A stretch of 64,000 nt of DNA from Sinorhizobium psoraleae (lineage in GTDB: Bacteria; Pseudomonadota; Alphaproteobacteria; Rhizobiales; Rhizobiaceae). The stretch spans positions 632,699 to 696,698 of the forward strand of contig NZ_JABEKV010000001.1 in NCBI RefSeq assembly GCF_013283645.1. The letters run 5' to 3'. Of the stretch, positions 17,253-26,112 are shown piece after piece. The stretch's first letter is position 1; the number at the start of each line of letters is the position of its first letter. The notes under the pieces are model-generated. The model saw only the letters and a list, made by a program, of their open reading frames with translations. It made no database searches and had not been told where the DNA came from. Position numbers and translations under genes: made by a program.

Positions 17253-17732
17253 TCAGCCTGCGGGCGCCAGCGTCAATTGGTCGACGCCGACGGCAATGTT
17301 CAGCCCCTCCTGGACCTGGACATTCACCGGCTGCAACATGAAAGCCTTGTTCGTGCCACCGGCGATCACCTTGGCACCGCCGCCCACGGCAAAGCTCGCA
17401 TCGGCTCCGACGCCGTAATACTCGCCCGCAAGGGCGTGCGCCGTTACCGGCGTGCCGGTCTTTGCCAGCACGTCCCAAATCATCACGCTCTTGCCAGTCG
17501 CGCCGACGTCAAGGCCGAACTTCCGGATCATGCCCGCGTAGACGGCGGTCGGCGCGCCGTTGGCGGGCCTGTAGGTGCACATGAGGTTCTTCGTCGAAGT
17601 GATGATGAGCCCTGCGCCGCCTTCCGAGCCGCAGGTAAGGCGGCCGAGCGTGACATAGCTTTGCGCAGCGGCGGGTGCAGCGCCCGAAAGGGCAGCAAAG
17701 GCGGCCGCTGCGATGAAGGTCTGCTTGATCAT
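17253..17732 (-). CDS. DUF992 family exported protein
   Basis: The 159-residue protein has a clear Sec signal peptide (MIKQTFIAAAAFAALSGAAP, cleavage after AAAQ). The mature part has LGRLTCGSEGGAGLIITSTK, two Cys likely to form a disulfide, and a glycine-rich middle (LAGEYYGVGADASFAVGGGA). This matches the DUF992 family of small periplasmic proteins found in rhizobia, function unknown. It is transcribed alone, with its own terminator. Confidence 0.85.
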   Translation of the reverse strand: MIKQTFIAAAAFAALSGAAPAAAQSYVTLGRLTCGSEGGAGLIITSTKNLMCTYRPANGAPTAVYAGMIRKFGLDVGATGKSVMIWDVLAKTGTPVTAHALAGEYYGVGADASFAVGGGAKVIAGGTNKAFMLQPVNVQVQEGLNIAVGVDQLTLAPAG

Positions 17733-17836
17733 GGCTCAGTCTCCGTTATTGAAGCCATTGGTCAAACGGATTGAGACCCGTGAAGGTTCCGCCATGCCGG
17801 GGTGGGCCCGGACGTGTTCCGCATGTCGAGGAGAGC

Positions 17837-17866
17837 AAAAAAAAAGCCCGCGAGATCGTCGCGGGC
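17837..17866 (-). terminator. Strong Rho-independent terminator after the TPR lipoprotein gene
   Basis: On the minus strand an 8-base-pair stem GCCCGCGA/TCGCGGGC is followed by nine T residues. It lies 24 bases beyond the stop at 17890. Confidence 0.9.
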
Positions 17867-17889
17867 GTCAAGAAAGCTGCAAAATCGGA

Positions 17890-18756
17890 TCAGGACATCG
17901 ATTTCACACGAGCGAGACCCGCCCGGGCCGGCTCGTATTTGGGATCGAGCGAAAGCGCATGCGAATAGGACTTCGATGCCTTGGCCTTTTCACCGCGGCG
18001 CTCGTAGATCAGGGCCTGGTTTGCCCAGGACTCCGCCACTTTGCCGTTCAGGTTGATGGCGGTGTTGAAATCAGAAAAGGCATTGTCGTCATCGCCCTGG
18101 GCGGCATAGGAAATGCCGCGGCCGTTATAGGGTTCCGGCGAGCTCGGCGAGAGCGAGATCGCCGTCGAGAAATCCTCGATCGCCTGCCCATGCTCGTTGC
18201 GCGCCTGATAGATCAGGCCGCGATTGTGATAGGCCCGGGGATCGCTCGTGTCGAGCTGGATCGCCTTGTTGAAATCGTTGAAGGCGGCATCGAGCTGGCC
18301 GGCCTGGCGATAGAGATTGCCGCGGCCGATATAAGCGACATCATAGTTCGGGTTGATCTGCAGCGCGGCGTTGTAGTCAGCCACTGCGGCCTGTTGGTTG
18401 CCCATGTTGCGCTGGACGAGTGCACGATTGGCATAGGCCTGGAAGAAGCGCGGGTTGAGCTCGATCGCCTTGTCGAAATCGGCAAGCGCCCGGCGGAATT
18501 CACCGGCACGACCATAAGCCGAGCCGCGCACATTATATCCTTCCGGATCGCTCGGGTTGGAAGCGATGACGCTCGACAGCGAGGCGATGTTTTCCTCCGA
18601 GCCCTGCGCCCGCTCGACGCGGATCATCGATTCGGAGTTGTCGGTCTGGCAGCCTGCAAGCAGCAGGGCGGAGCCGAGGATGAGCATGGCAGCAAGCTTC
18701 GGCCTGCGCTGGTGGCGGCGGTGCGCCTCACGGATGGCGGAGACGTCCGCAGTCAT
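17890..18756 (-). CDS. Tetratricopeptide-repeat lipoprotein
   Basis: The 288-residue protein has a basic N-terminus and a hydrophobic segment ending in the lipobox LLLAGC, so the Cys near residue 36 should be lipidated. About six to seven TPR units follow, many with the D-F-x-x-A-I pattern (ALADFDKAIELNPRFFQAY; FNDFNKAIQLDTSDPRAY; IEDFSTAISLSPSSPEPY). It is similar to NlpI-like outer-membrane adaptor lipoproteins. The ATG at 18756 is used; a TTG at 18771 with GAGGG upstream is an alternative start adding five residues. Confidence 0.88.
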   Translation of the reverse strand: MTADVSAIREAHRRHQRRPKLAAMLILGSALLLAGCQTDNSESMIRVERAQGSEENIASLSSVIASNPSDPEGYNVRGSAYGRAGEFRRALADFDKAIELNPRFFQAYANRALVQRNMGNQQAAVADYNAALQINPNYDVAYIGRGNLYRQAGQLDAAFNDFNKAIQLDTSDPRAYHNRGLIYQARNEHGQAIEDFSTAISLSPSSPEPYNGRGISYAAQGDDDNAFSDFNTAINLNGKVAESWANQALIYERRGEKAKASKSYSHALSLDPKYEPARAGLARVKSMS

Positions 18757-18961
18757 GGCAGCAAATGTCAAAGTCGATCCCTCAATGCGACAAGGTCCCG
18801 AAAGCTTCGGGCTTTCCGTTTACGGAGACCGGCGAATACGCGGGGCTCCAGCCAGGGTTCATCAGATCCTCCGGCGATCCGACCGGCTTATCCCGTCCGG
18901 GCGGCTGACCGTCGCAAGCTGACGCATCACGCTAGCTTGCCGACGGACATGGTGTCCATAC

Positions 18962-18992
18962 AAAAAGGCGGCGGCGATATCTCGCCCCCGCC
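18962..18992 (-). terminator. Rho-independent terminator of rpsU
   Basis: On the minus strand an 11-base-pair stem (one mismatch) with loop GATA is followed by TTTTTG, 37 bases after the rpsU stop. Confidence 0.85.
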
Positions 18993-19028
18993 ACGACTTA
19001 CATTAGAAAACGTCGAAAAAACGACAAA

Positions 19029-19241
19029 TCAGCGAGCCAGAAGGCCTTCACGCTGTGCGCGCTTGCGAGCCAGCTTGCGAACGCGGCGGACGGCCTCGGC
19101 CTTTTCGCGCGCACGCTTCTGGGACGGCTTTTCGTAGAAGTCACGCATCTTCATTTCGCGGAAAATGCCTTCGCGCTGCATCTTCTTCTTGAGAGCGCGG
19201 AGCGCCTGGTCGACATTGTTATCGCGGACAAGTACCTGCAC
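19029..19241 (-). CDS. rpsU: 30S ribosomal protein S21
   Basis: The 70-residue product starts [20 protein letters not shown], continues through the [17 protein letters not shown] core and ends in the basic tail [17 protein letters not shown]. This is standard alphaproteobacterial S21, which sits near the anti-Shine-Dalgarno end of 16S rRNA and helps initiation. I chose the GTG at 19241; the longer open frame includes non-family residues. Confidence 0.95.
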   Translation of the reverse strand: MQVLVRDNNVDQALRALKKKMQREGIFREMKMRDFYEKPSQKRAREKAEAVRRVRKLARKRAQREGLLAR

Positions 19242-19587
19242 GTGAATCCCGTTCCTTTGTTTCGAGTTGTAAGCCCCACCGCCAGGTAAGGGGAGGCAAA
19301 AAATTTGCGTTCGCTGAGCTGGCAGCTCGACGATTGAAAAATCGGATAACAGATCGTGCGGGCAAAGTCCAGTGACGACAGCGCGAGCGGGTCGGAAAAA
19401 ACACAAGTTCGGGTTTCTTCTGCGCTGCCGGCCCCTGAATGGCGGCTTCTCGGGGTGTTTAACTCGATGTCGCAAGTCCGCTCAAGTTGGCCGAATCGCG
19501 TCGCAAAAGAAACGTTGCGCGGCTCTCAGATTTGCGATTTCTAACGCCAACAACACGTTTTCTCGGGGTTCATGGAGTAGCAGGCGG

Positions 19588-20841
19588 ATGCGCAAATATT
19601 CTGTTTTTGCCGTGGCGCGCGAGGCGCTGCGCGGCCACAAGGGCTGGGGCCCGCATTGGGCCTCGCCGGAGCCGCGCAAGGAATATGACGTCATCATCAT
19701 CGGCGGCGGCGGGCATGGTCTGGGCGCTGCCTATTACCTCGCCAAGGAGCATGGCATCACCAATGTCGCAGTGCTCGAAAAGGGCTGGATCGGCGGCGGC
19801 AACACCGGCCGCAACACGACGATCATCCGGTCCAACTATCTCTATGAAGAGAGCATGGACGTCTACGAGCATTCGCTGAAGCTCTGGGAGAACCTGTCGC
19901 AGGATCTGAACTACAACGTCATGTATTCGCCGCGCGGCGTCATGATGCTGTCGCACAATATCCACGACCAGCAGTCCTTCAAGCGGCACATCAATGCCAA
20001 CCGGCTCTACGGCATCGACAACGAGTGGCTGACGCCGGAACAGGCCAAGGCCTATTGTCCGCCGCTCGACATTTCGAAGACCGCTCGCTATCCGATAAAC
20101 GGTGCGGCACTGCAGCGGCGCGGCGGCACCGCGCGTCACGACGCGGTCGCCTGGGGTTATGCGCGCGGCGCTTCCGACCGCGGCGTTCACATCATCCAGA
20201 ACTGTGAAGTGACGGGCATTCGCCGCGATGCAACCGGTCGCGTGATTGGCGTCGATACCAATCGTGGCTTTATCGGCGCGAAGAAGGTCGGTATCTCTGC
20301 TGCCGGTCACTCCTCGGTCTTGATGCAGATGGCCGACGTGCGGGTGCCGCTGCAGAGCCAGCCGCTACAGGCGCTCGTCTCCGAGCCCTTGAAGCCGATC
20401 TTCCCTTGCGTCGTGATGTCGAACTCGGTGCATGCCTATATCTCGCAGTCGGACAAGGGCGAGTTCGTCATTGGTGCCGGCACCGACCAGTACAATTCCT
20501 ATTCGCAGACCGGCGGCTTGCAAATCATCACCCATACGCTGGACGCGATCTGCGAACTCTTCCCGATGTTCCGCCGCGTCAAGATGATGCGGCAATGGGG
20601 CGGCATCGTCGACGTGACGCAGGACCGCTCGCCGATCCAGGGCGTCACGCCGGTGCCGGGCCTGTACCTCAATGCCGGTTGGGGAACGGGTGGTTTCAAG
20701 GCGACTCCGGGCTCGGCCAATCTCTTTGCCCATCTCATCGCGCGAGGCGAGCCCCACAGGCTCGCTGCCGGCCTGACGCTCGAGCGATTCCGCACCGGGC
20801 GGCTCATCGACGAGGCGGCCGCTGCCGCCGTTGCGCACTAG
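19588..20841 (+). CDS. soxB: Sarcosine oxidase subunit beta
   Basis: The 417-residue FAD subunit of heterotetrameric sarcosine oxidase oxidises sarcosine to glycine and passes the methyl carbon to tetrahydrofolate with hydrogen peroxide release. It has the dinucleotide motif DVIIIGGGGHGLGAAYYLAK near residue 35, the LEKGWIGGGNTGRNTTIIRS segment typical of SoxB, and the C-terminal LNAGWGTGGFKATPGSA motif that contacts flavin. The ATG at 19588 follows GGAGTAGCAGGCG. First gene of a soxBDAG operon; the 346-base gap before it, shared with divergent rpsU, should hold both promoters but shows no clear operator. Confidence 0.95.
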   Translation: MRKYSVFAVAREALRGHKGWGPHWASPEPRKEYDVIIIGGGGHGLGAAYYLAKEHGITNVAVLEKGWIGGGNTGRNTTIIRSNYLYEESMDVYEHSLKLWENLSQDLNYNVMYSPRGVMMLSHNIHDQQSFKRHINANRLYGIDNEWLTPEQAKAYCPPLDISKTARYPINGAALQRRGGTARHDAVAWGYARGASDRGVHIIQNCEVTGIRRDATGRVIGVDTNRGFIGAKKVGISAAGHSSVLMQMADVRVPLQSQPLQALVSEPLKPIFPCVVMSNSVHAYISQSDKGEFVIGAGTDQYNSYSQTGGLQIITHTLDAICELFPMFRRVKMMRQWGGIVDVTQDRSPIQGVTPVPGLYLNAGWGTGGFKATPGSANLFAHLIARGEPHRLAAGLTLERFRTGRLIDEAAAAAVAH

Positions 20842-20909
20842 AATGAAAGGATAGAGCGACCTCTGCCCATTCCACGGAATGCGCGGCGATCTAACGCGAG
20901 GAATTCCAG

Positions 20910-21251
20910 ATGCTTCTGATTTACTGCCCCTATTGCGAGGAAGAGCGCTCCGAGCTCGAATTCCGCAATGCCGGCGATGCCCACATCGCCCGACCGACCA
21001 ACATCGCCGAGATCAGCGACGAGGAGTTCGAGGAATATTTCTTCCTGCGCCAGAATCCCAAGGGTCTGATCTATGAAAGATGGCGGCACATCCACGGCTG
21101 TGGTCGCTTCTTCAACGCAGCGCGCGACACGGTGAGCGACCGCTTCCATCTGACCTACAAGGCAGGCGAGCCGAAACCCGAGATCGGCGCCGCTCCGAAG
21201 ACGAGCGCCACGGTTGAAACCTACGAGGCCTTGGAAGGAGTGGCGAAATGA
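20910..21251 (+). CDS. soxD: Sarcosine oxidase subunit delta
   Basis: This is a 113-residue small zinc-binding subunit. It begins MLLIYCPYCEEERSELEF with the paired zinc Cys and has the later HIHGCGRFFNAARDT segment with the remaining ligands. Its length fits the family. Four bases overlap soxA (ATGA), so translation is coupled. The subunit is structural and binds the alpha subunit. Confidence 0.94.
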   Translation: MLLIYCPYCEEERSELEFRNAGDAHIARPTNIAEISDEEFEEYFFLRQNPKGLIYERWRHIHGCGRFFNAARDTVSDRFHLTYKAGEPKPEIGAAPKTSATVETYEALEGVAK

Positions 21252-24241
21252 GCGGAGCCCATCGCATTTCGGGTGCGGGGCGCCTGACGCCCGCCCGCAC
21301 CGCCCGGTTTACCTTCGACGGCCGGACGCTGACGGCGCTCGAGGGCGATACGGTCGCCTCGGCACTGCTTGCCCACGGCATCCATCTCGTCGGCCGTTCG
21401 TTCAAGTACCACCGTCCGCGCGGCATTCTTTCCGCCGGCGCGGAGGAGCCGAATGCGCTGCTCGACGTATCGCGCGACGCGGCGCGGCGCCAGCCGAACG
21501 TGCGCGCTACGGTCCAGGAAGTTTTCGACGGAATGAAAGTCTCGTCGCAGAACCGCTGGCCCTCCCTTGCCTTCGACGTCGGCGGGTTCAACGACCTGCT
21601 TTCACCCTTCTTCGCAGCCGGCTTCTACTACAAGACTTTCATGTGGCCGAAGGCGGCATGGCACAAGCTCTATGAACCCTTCATCCGCCGCGCTGCCGGT
21701 CTGGGTGTTGCGCCGACGGAAGCCGATCCGGATCATTATGCGAGCCGCTACGTGCATTGCGACGTGCTGGTTGTCGGCGCCGGCGTTGCCGGCCTTTCGG
21801 CGGCGCTTGCCGCCGCCCAGGCTGGTGCCAAGGTCATCCTGTGCGACGAACAGTCGGAATTGGGGGGTGCGCTCCACTATGACAGCGGCACCGTCATCGA
21901 CGGCAAGCCGGGTTACGAGTGGGCGCAGGCGACCGGCAAGGCGCTCGCGGGCAGGGACAATGTCACCGTGCTGACCCGCACGACCGCGTTCGGTTATTAC
22001 AACCACAATTTCGTCGGCCTCATCGAACGGGTAACCGATCATCTCGCGTCGCCGGGCAAGGCATTGCCGCGCGAGCGGCTCTGGCAGGTGCGGGCGAAGA
22101 AGGTCATTCTCGCCAACGGCGCGATCGAGCGTCACATGGTCTTCGCCAACAACGACCGGCCGGGCATCATGCTGGCGTCGGCCGGGCGCACCTATCTCAA
22201 CCACTTCGGCGTCGCCGTCGGCTCCAAGGTCGGCATCTACACGGCGCATGATTCCGCCTACGAGGCCGCCTTTGATCTCAGGAAGGCGGGCGTCGCCGTG
22301 CCTGTTATCGTCGACAGCCGCGACAAGCCCGGCGAGGCGGTGCTCAACGAAGCGCGCCGGCTCGGCATCGAAGTGCTGACGGGCCATTCGGTCGTCAACA
22401 CCGCGGGCAAGCTCAGGATCTCCTCGATCAGCGTTTCCCGAAGGGGCGGCGGTGCTGCGCGCAAGATCACCGTCGATGCACTGCTCGTCTGCGCCGGCTG
22501 GACGCCGTCGGTGCACCTCTTCTCGCAGTCGCGCGGTAAGGTGAAGTTCGACGCCGCAACGGAGCGCTTCCTGCCGGGCACCTATGCCCAGGAATGCCTC
22601 TCCATCGGTGCGTGCAACGGCACGGACGATCTTCAGGCGACGATCGACGAGGCGCTTGCAGCCGGCGAACTGGCGGCGCGCGCCGCGGGTGCTGAAAACG
22701 GCTCGCAACTCGCGATCTCCGGCGAGAATGCCTTCGCCTGGACGGGCGGCATGATCGGAGCAGCGGAAGGAGCGGGGGCGGACACGACGGTCAAGGCCTT
22801 CATCGACTTCCAGCACGACGTCTGCGCCAAGGACATTCGCCTGGCGGTGCGCGAAGGCATGCATTCGATCGAGCACATCAAGCGGTTCACCACCAACGGC
22901 ATGGCGTCCGACCAGGGCAAGCTCTCGAACATGCACGGGTTGGCCATCGCGGCGGAAGCGCTCGGCAAGGAGATCCCGCAGGTGGGGCTGACCACCTTCC
23001 GGCAGCCCTATACGCCCGTGACCTTCGGTGCGATCGTCAACCATTCGCGCGGAAGCCTCTTCGATCCGGCTCGCAAGACGCCGATGCATGCCTGGGAAGA
23101 GGAGCAAGGCGCCGAGTTCGAGGATGTCGGCAACTGGAAGCGTGCCTGGTTCTATCCGAAGGCCGGCGAGACCATGCACGAAGCGGTCGCCCGCGAGTGC
23201 AAGACAGTGCGCGATGTGGCCGGTGTCTTCGATGCGTCGACGCTCGGCAAGATCGAGGTGGTCGGTCCCGACGCGGCCAAGTTCCTCAATCTGATGTACA
23301 CGAACGCTTGGGACAACCTGAAGCCCGGCCGCTGCCGCTACGGCATCATGCTGCGCGACGACGGCTTCGTCTATGACGACGGCGTCGTCGGCCGTCTTGC
23401 CGAGGACCGTTTCCATGTGACGACGACGACCGGCGGCGCGCCGCGCGTCATGCACCACATGGAAGACTACCTGCAGACGGAGTTCCCGCATCTGAAAGTC
23501 TGGCTCACCTCGACCACCGAGCAATGGGCCGTCATCGCGGTGCAGGGTCCGAAGGCACGCGAGATCATCGCGCCGCTCGTCGAAGGCATCGATCTTTCCA
23601 ATGAAGCCTTCCCGCACATGAGCGTTGCCGAAGGCCGGATCTGCGGTGTGCCGACACGGCTCTTCCGCATGTCGTTTACCGGCGAACTCGGCTTCGAAGT
23701 CAACGTTCCGGCGGACTACGGTCAGGCCGTATGGGAGGCGATCTGGGCTCGGGCGGAACCGATGGGCGCATGCGCCTACGGCACCGAGACCATGCACGTG
23801 CTGCGCGCCGAAAAGGGTTACATCATCGTCGGTCAGGATACCGACGGGACCCTCACACCGGACGATGCCGGCCTTTCCTGGGCGGTGTCGAAGAAGAAGC
23901 CGGATTTCGTCGGCATTCGCGGGCTGAAGCGCCCGGACCTCGTCAAGGACGGCCGCAAGCAGCTCGTAGGCCTTCTCGCCAAGGATCCGAAGGTGGTTCT
24001 GGAGGAAGGCGCGCAGATCGTTGCCGATCCGAACGAACCGAAGCCGATGACCATGCTCGGCCATGTCACCTCGTCCTACTGGTCGGAAAATTGCGGCCGG
24101 TCGATCGCGCTGGCGATGGTCGCCGGTGGACGGGAGCGCCTCGGGCAGACCCTTTACATCCCGATGGCCGACCGGACGATCGCCGTCGAGGTGAGCGACA
24201 TGGTGTTCTTTGACAAGGAAGGAGGTCGCCTCCATGGCTGA
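21248..24241 (+). CDS. soxA: Sarcosine oxidase subunit alpha
   Basis: The 997-residue subunit binds NAD and contains the tetrahydrofolate site. Order: an N-terminal 2Fe-2S-ferredoxin-like domain without cluster (FDGRTLTALEGDTVASALLA; SFKYHRPRGI), a pyridine nucleotide-disulfide type domain (DVLVVGAGVAGLSAALAAAQ near residue 175), and a C-terminal GcvT-like aminomethyltransferase half from about residue 610 (LTSTTEQWAVIAVQGPKARE; RMSFTGELGFEVNVPADY; ETMHVLRAEKGY). Full length, with no interruptions. It overlaps both soxD and soxG. Confidence 0.96.
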   Translation: MSGAHRISGAGRLTPARTARFTFDGRTLTALEGDTVASALLAHGIHLVGRSFKYHRPRGILSAGAEEPNALLDVSRDAARRQPNVRATVQEVFDGMKVSSQNRWPSLAFDVGGFNDLLSPFFAAGFYYKTFMWPKAAWHKLYEPFIRRAAGLGVAPTEADPDHYASRYVHCDVLVVGAGVAGLSAALAAAQAGAKVILCDEQSELGGALHYDSGTVIDGKPGYEWAQATGKALAGRDNVTVLTRTTAFGYYNHNFVGLIERVTDHLASPGKALPRERLWQVRAKKVILANGAIERHMVFANNDRPGIMLASAGRTYLNHFGVAVGSKVGIYTAHDSAYEAAFDLRKAGVAVPVIVDSRDKPGEAVLNEARRLGIEVLTGHSVVNTAGKLRISSISVSRRGGGAARKITVDALLVCAGWTPSVHLFSQSRGKVKFDAATERFLPGTYAQECLSIGACNGTDDLQATIDEALAAGELAARAAGAENGSQLAISGENAFAWTGGMIGAAEGAGADTTVKAFIDFQHDVCAKDIRLAVREGMHSIEHIKRFTTNGMASDQGKLSNMHGLAIAAEALGKEIPQVGLTTFRQPYTPVTFGAIVNHSRGSLFDPARKTPMHAWEEEQGAEFEDVGNWKRAWFYPKAGETMHEAVARECKTVRDVAGVFDASTLGKIEVVGPDAAKFLNLMYTNAWDNLKPGRCRYGIMLRDDGFVYDDGVVGRLAEDRFHVTTTTGGAPRVMHHMEDYLQTEFPHLKVWLTSTTEQWAVIAVQGPKAREIIAPLVEGIDLSNEAFPHMSVAEGRICGVPTRLFRMSFTGELGFEVNVPADYGQAVWEAIWARAEPMGACAYGTETMHVLRAEKGYIIVGQDTDGTLTPDDAGLSWAVSKKKPDFVGIRGLKRPDLVKDGRKQLVGLLAKDPKVVLEEGAQIVADPNEPKPMTMLGHVTSSYWSENCGRSIALAMVAGGRERLGQTLYIPMADRTIAVEVSDMVFFDKEGGRLHG

Positions 24242-24788
24242 CCAGGCAACTGCAATCCGCAACGCTCCGCTCGCCGGCCTCCGTGGCGGTTCGCCGGCGG
24301 CAATCCTGACGCCCGCGGCGCCTGCCTCGCGGATATCGCTGCGTGCGGCAGCGGACGCGGTTTCGGCTCTCTCCGCGGCGCTCGGGGTCACTCTGCCGGT
24401 GCGGCCGAAGACATCCGCCTCGACCGGCGGTCGCCACGCGCTCTGGCTCGGCCCCGATGAATGGCTGGTGATCGACGAGGACGGCAAGGATTTGATGGCG
24501 GCTGCCGCGTCAAGCGGCGTACTGCATTCGGCGGTCGACATTTCCCACCGCAACTCGGCGGTTATCGTCAGCGGCCCGGGTGCCGAGGTGGCGATCAACA
24601 GCGGTTGCCCGCAGGACCTGTCGCTTGCGATCTTTCCGGTCGGCGCCTGCTCGCGCACGGTGCTCGGCAAGGTGGAGATCGTCCTGTTCCGAACGGCTAA
24701 GGATGTGTTCCGTGTCGAGTGCTGGCGGTCGTTTTCGCCCTATGTGTTCGGCCTTCTCTCGGAAGGTGCCGAGGACGCGGGTCACTGA
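24234..24788 (+). CDS. soxG: Sarcosine oxidase subunit gamma
   Basis: The 184-residue product has the GcvT-like small subunit pattern (ALWLGPDEWLVIDED; VDISHRNSAVIVSGPGAEVA; FRVECWRSFSPYVFGLL). The ATG at 24234 lies inside the soxA end and has an excellent AAGGAAGGAGG site, so it beats the earlier in-frame start. It is the last gene of the sox operon, followed by a terminator 36 bases later. Confidence 0.94.
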   Translation: MADQATAIRNAPLAGLRGGSPAAILTPAAPASRISLRAAADAVSALSAALGVTLPVRPKTSASTGGRHALWLGPDEWLVIDEDGKDLMAAAASSGVLHSAVDISHRNSAVIVSGPGAEVAINSGCPQDLSLAIFPVGACSRTVLGKVEIVLFRTAKDVFRVECWRSFSPYVFGLLSEGAEDAGH

Positions 24789-24823
24789 GCGCCATAGCAG
24801 TCGCGCCGGGTGTCTATAAAATC

Positions 24824-24854
24824 AAAGCGGCGGTCGATCCGCCGCTTTCTTTTT
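24824..24854 (+). terminator. Rho-independent terminator of the soxBDAG operon
   Basis: A perfect 10-base-pair stem AAAGCGGCGG/CCGCCGCTTT with loop TCGAT is followed by CTTTTT. Confidence 0.92.
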
Positions 24855-24941
24855 GAGGTGTGACTCTGCCAAGGCGATGCCTTGCCCCTCCGCGCCGGCG
24901 CTCTTTATGGTGTTGTCGGGTGAATCATCGAGAGGGTGTTT

Positions 24942-26066
24942 ATGAAAACCCGTGTCGCGCTGCTCAGGAAATCTCCGGTCGAGGGGCCCTATGCCAATAC
25001 CCGGCCCCTTTCGATCGAAGTCGTCGATCTCGATTCACCGGGCCCCGACGAGCTCCTGGTAAGAATTGGCGCGGCCGGTCTCTGTCATTCCGATCTTTCG
25101 GTCATCAATGGCGATCGGCCGCGTCCGGTGCCGATGGCGCTTGGTCACGAGGCGGCCGGTACCGTGGAGGCGGTCGGCAGCGGCGTGCGCGACATCGTGC
25201 CCGGCGATCGGGTGGTGATGAGCTTCATGCCGAGCTGCGGCCATTGCCTGCCCTGCGCGGAAGGCAGGCCGGCGCTCTGCATTCCGGGTGCAGAGGCAAA
25301 CGGCAAGGGGACGCTGCTTTCAAGCGAACGCCGTCTGCGCTGCGATGCGGTTCCGGTGCATCACCATCTCGGCGTTTCCGCCTTTGCCGATTATGCCGTC
25401 GTTTCGCGTCACTCGGCCGTCAGGATCGAGGCGGACCTGCCGATGGTCGAAGCGGCCTTGTTCGGGTGTGCCGTGCTGACCGGCGTCGGTGCTGTCGTTA
25501 ACACGTGCCTGGTCAGGCCCGGTCAGTCCGTCGCCGTCGTCGGCCTCGGCGGCGTCGGGTTGGCGGCGGTTCTAGGCGCAATTGCCGCTGGCGCCGAACG
25601 TGTCGTCGCCGTCGACCTGTCGGAAGACAAGCTGAAGCTGGCGCTCCAGCTCGGCGCGACCGACGCGTTCCTGGCCGGCGATCCGGACGCGGCCGAGAAG
25701 ATCCGCGAGGCGACACGCGGCGGCGTTGATCATGCGGTGGAGGCGGCGGGATCGGTGAAGGCATTCGAGCTCGCCTACCGGATCACCCGGCGCGGCGGAT
25801 TGACGGCGTCGGCGGGACTTGCCCATCCTTCGAGCCAGATCTCGATCCCGGCGGTCAGTCTCGTTGCCGAGGAACGTACGATTCGCGGCAGCTACATGGG
25901 AAGCTGCGTGCCGAGCCGGGATATCCCGCGATTCATCGCCCTCTTCCAGCGCGGCAAGCTGCCGGTCGATCGGCTGCTATCGAGCACGGGGCCGCTCGAA
26001 GAAATCAACGAGGCTTTCGATCTTCTCGACCAGGGTCGGGTGATCCGTCATGTGATCACATTCTGA
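24942..26066 (+). CDS. Zinc-dependent alcohol dehydrogenase family protein
   Basis: The 374-residue medium-chain dehydrogenase has catalytic zinc ligands in AAGLCHSDLSVINGD and ALGHEAAGTVEAVG. The structural zinc set is four Cys in SCGHCLPCAEGRPALC, and the NAD Rossmann motif is VAVVGLGGVGLAAVLGAIAA. It is closest in style to class III/AdhC-like and benzyl/aryl alcohol dehydrogenases. It starts with its own promoter after the sox terminator. The ATG at 24942 follows GAGAGGGTG; a GTG two codons earlier is possible. The substrate is unknown; a link to formaldehyde from sarcosine demethylation is only speculation. Confidence 0.87.
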   Translation: MKTRVALLRKSPVEGPYANTRPLSIEVVDLDSPGPDELLVRIGAAGLCHSDLSVINGDRPRPVPMALGHEAAGTVEAVGSGVRDIVPGDRVVMSFMPSCGHCLPCAEGRPALCIPGAEANGKGTLLSSERRLRCDAVPVHHHLGVSAFADYAVVSRHSAVRIEADLPMVEAALFGCAVLTGVGAVVNTCLVRPGQSVAVVGLGGVGLAAVLGAIAAGAERVVAVDLSEDKLKLALQLGATDAFLAGDPDAAEKIREATRGGVDHAVEAAGSVKAFELAYRITRRGGLTASAGLAHPSSQISIPAVSLVAEERTIRGSYMGSCVPSRDIPRFIALFQRGKLPVDRLLSSTGPLEEINEAFDLLDQGRVIRHVITF

Positions 26067-26075
26067 CGGCCCTTA

Positions 26076-26112
26076 GATCATTTCATTGTTTCATTGAAAC
26101 GGTGAAATCATC
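26076..26112. terminator. Possible bidirectional hairpin between convergent genes
   Basis: The outer arms GATCATTTCA/TGAAATCATC (one mismatch) enclose the perfect inner palindrome GTTTCA-T-TGAAAC. It lies between the alcohol dehydrogenase stop and the DUF2332 stop, overlapping the latter. No T-run follows, so this is a weak terminator call. Confidence 0.45.

Noticed and set aside
21602-24670. 1022-codon open frame on minus strand
   Set aside because: Antisense to soxA/soxG, which are clearly coding; high GC leaves the opposite frame open.
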